Assembly: GCA_025454125.1 (NCBI GenBank)
Contig: JALOPA010000177.1
Location: 1-6,171, forward strand
Reading direction: 5' to 3'
Origin: Thermodesulfobacteriota bacterium
Lineage (GTDB): Bacteria; Desulfobacterota; DSM-4660; Desulfatiglandales; HGW-15
Length of the DNA stretch: 6,171 nucleotides
Of the stretch, positions 5,615-6,171 are shown in pieces. Within the stretch, counting starts at the first letter, position 1. Each line of letters starts with the position of its first letter. A program made the position numbers and the translations under genes. Below the pieces are notes generated by a model. The model had not been told where the DNA came from and searched no databases. It was given only the letters and a program-made list of their open reading frames with translations.

Positions 5615-5683
5615 GGGCGAGAGATGATCTTGTCACTTTTCAGGGGGTTGTCGCAGGGCTTCCGGTTTAACTTCTGGATTTGA

Positions 5684-5713
5684 TGGACATCTTTCAGATT
5701 TTCTGCCTAAAAT
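5684..5713 (+). promoter_or_regulatory. Candidate sigma-70 promoter upstream of the toxin-antitoxin pair
   Basis: TGGACA (5684-5689) and TAAAAT (5708-5713) are separated by 18 bp, each matching 5 of 6 consensus bases. This is the best plus-strand pair in the gap. Transcription would start near 5720, leaving a leader of roughly 130 nt before the antitoxin ATG at 5849. Confidence 0.4.
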
Positions 5714-5745
5714 CATTGCAAAACTTAAGGGGCTTGAAGGATATG

Positions 5746-5778
5746 CGAAATGAAGCTGTCTTTTGGGACTTCGTTTCG
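5746..5778 (+). promoter_or_regulatory. Hairpin in the predicted antitoxin leader
   Basis: CGAAATGAAG (5746-5755) pairs with CTTCGTTTCG (5769-5778): ten pairs, one of them U.G on the plus strand, around a 13-nt loop. It lies between the candidate promoter and the antitoxin start, so it could affect the stability or translation of that leader. TCATATTATG follows, so it is not a typical intrinsic terminator. Confidence 0.35.
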
Positions 5779-5848
5779 TCATATTATGGATGTGCAGGCC
5801 CTATGACCATTGATAACCGTGATCGTGACTGCGGCAGGGAGTTTATCT

Positions 5849-6136
5849 ATGGAAACAGAAGAATTGAAGATGAGATACCCTAGTGGATTTGAGCTGGCCG
5901 TTCACATGACGAAGGATGAACTGGAACAGCATATCCGCCTTATGGCTGCACTCAAGATGTTTGAACTAGGGAAGGTTTCTTCCGGCAAAGCAGCCGAGCT
6001 GGCGGGGATGTCAAGGGTTGAGTTCCTGGAGACATGCGGTAGATATCGCGTAAGCATATTTAATTATCCGCCGGAAGAGGCAGAGGCAGAACTGAGGCGG
6101 GACCTGGAAGATGCGAGAAAGCGGGTTCAGCAGTGA
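5849..6136 (+). CDS. UPF0175-family protein, probable antitoxin
   Basis: This 95-residue soluble protein has the small helical DNA-binding core typical of UPF0175: LMAALKMFELGKVSSGKAAE then LAGMSRVEFLETCGRYRVSI (residues 31-70), followed by an acidic helical tail (PPEEAEAELRRDLEDARKRV). The GKAAELAGMSRVEFL stretch reads as a helix-turn-helix. Such proteins are predicted antitoxins that bind their own promoter and neutralise a PIN-type partner. ATG 5849 is chosen over the in-frame TTG at 5810 because AGGGAG (5836-5841) lies 7 nt upstream and the length then fits the family. The stop overlaps the next gene's start in GTGA (6133-6136), so the two are translationally coupled. Family call confident; antitoxin role inferred from family and partner. 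Confidence 0.85.
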   Translation: METEELKMRYPSGFELAVHMTKDELEQHIRLMAALKMFELGKVSSGKAAELAGMSRVEFLETCGRYRVSIFNYPPEEAEAELRRDLEDARKRVQQ

Positions 6137-6171
6137 AGCTGGTTTCGAACACTGGCCCGATTATTGGATTG
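6133..6171 (+). CDS. DUF3368/PIN-domain (VapC-like) toxin, first 13 codons only
   Basis: Starting at GTG 6133, the frame reads (V/M)KLVSNTGPIIGL and runs off the window. This matches the opening strand of DUF3368 and related PIN-domain toxins, commonly VSNTSPLIAL, where the Asp/Asn just after the first strand belongs to the nuclease active site. PIN toxins cleave RNA with a metal-dependent acidic site. The GTG overlaps the antitoxin stop by 4 nt, the usual arrangement for antitoxin-toxin pairs, and there is no separate strong ribosome binding site, so coupled translation is likely. Only 13 residues are visible; the call rests on that motif plus the UPF0175 neighbour. Confidence 0.7.
   Translation, partial: MKLVSNTGPIIGL

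Noticed and set aside
5680..5883. 67-codon plus-strand open frame before the antitoxin
   Set aside because: It overlaps the antitoxin start in another frame and has no recognisable motif; the promoter-like pair and leader hairpin explain the region better.

Overview
The window looks like chromosomal DNA of a free-living, mid-to-high GC Gram-negative bacterium. The style of the PAS/GAF kinase and the short degenerate repeats packed into every intergenic gap remind me of Desulfobacterota (deltaproteobacterial sulfate reducers or syntrophs). That placement is an impression and was not tested.

Layout. Positions 1-1818 (+) hold a sensor histidine kinase, cut by the left window edge and split by a frameshift inside its GAF domain. 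The break looks like a small deletion, because part of the GAF domain is also missing. A repeat-filled gap (1819-2027) separates it from a convergent ABC exporter half-transporter (2028-3842, minus), whose H-loop histidine is replaced by Asn. Divergent from the exporter, across a 231-bp gap with a palindrome and long A-rich inverted repeats, lies a radical SAM/SPASM protein (4074-5246, +). Positions 5247-5848 contain no convincing protein gene. They hold four short repeat families, then a compact element (5482-5581) that folds into a three-way junction whose G.U wobbles all favour a plus-strand RNA, then a promoter-like pair and another hairpin. The right end is a toxin-antitoxin pair: a UPF0175-type antitoxin (5849-6136) overlapping by 4 nt the first 13 codons of a DUF3368/PIN-type toxin that runs off the window.

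How the genes may work together. A SPASM radical SAM enzyme beside a peptide-exporter-type ABC protein is typical of peptide modification and export (RiPP-like) systems, but no precursor peptide, RRE/PqqD protein or peptidase is visible here, so this is inference. The kinase and the toxin-antitoxin pair look like independent neighbours. The most novel-looking item is the structured element at 5482-5581.
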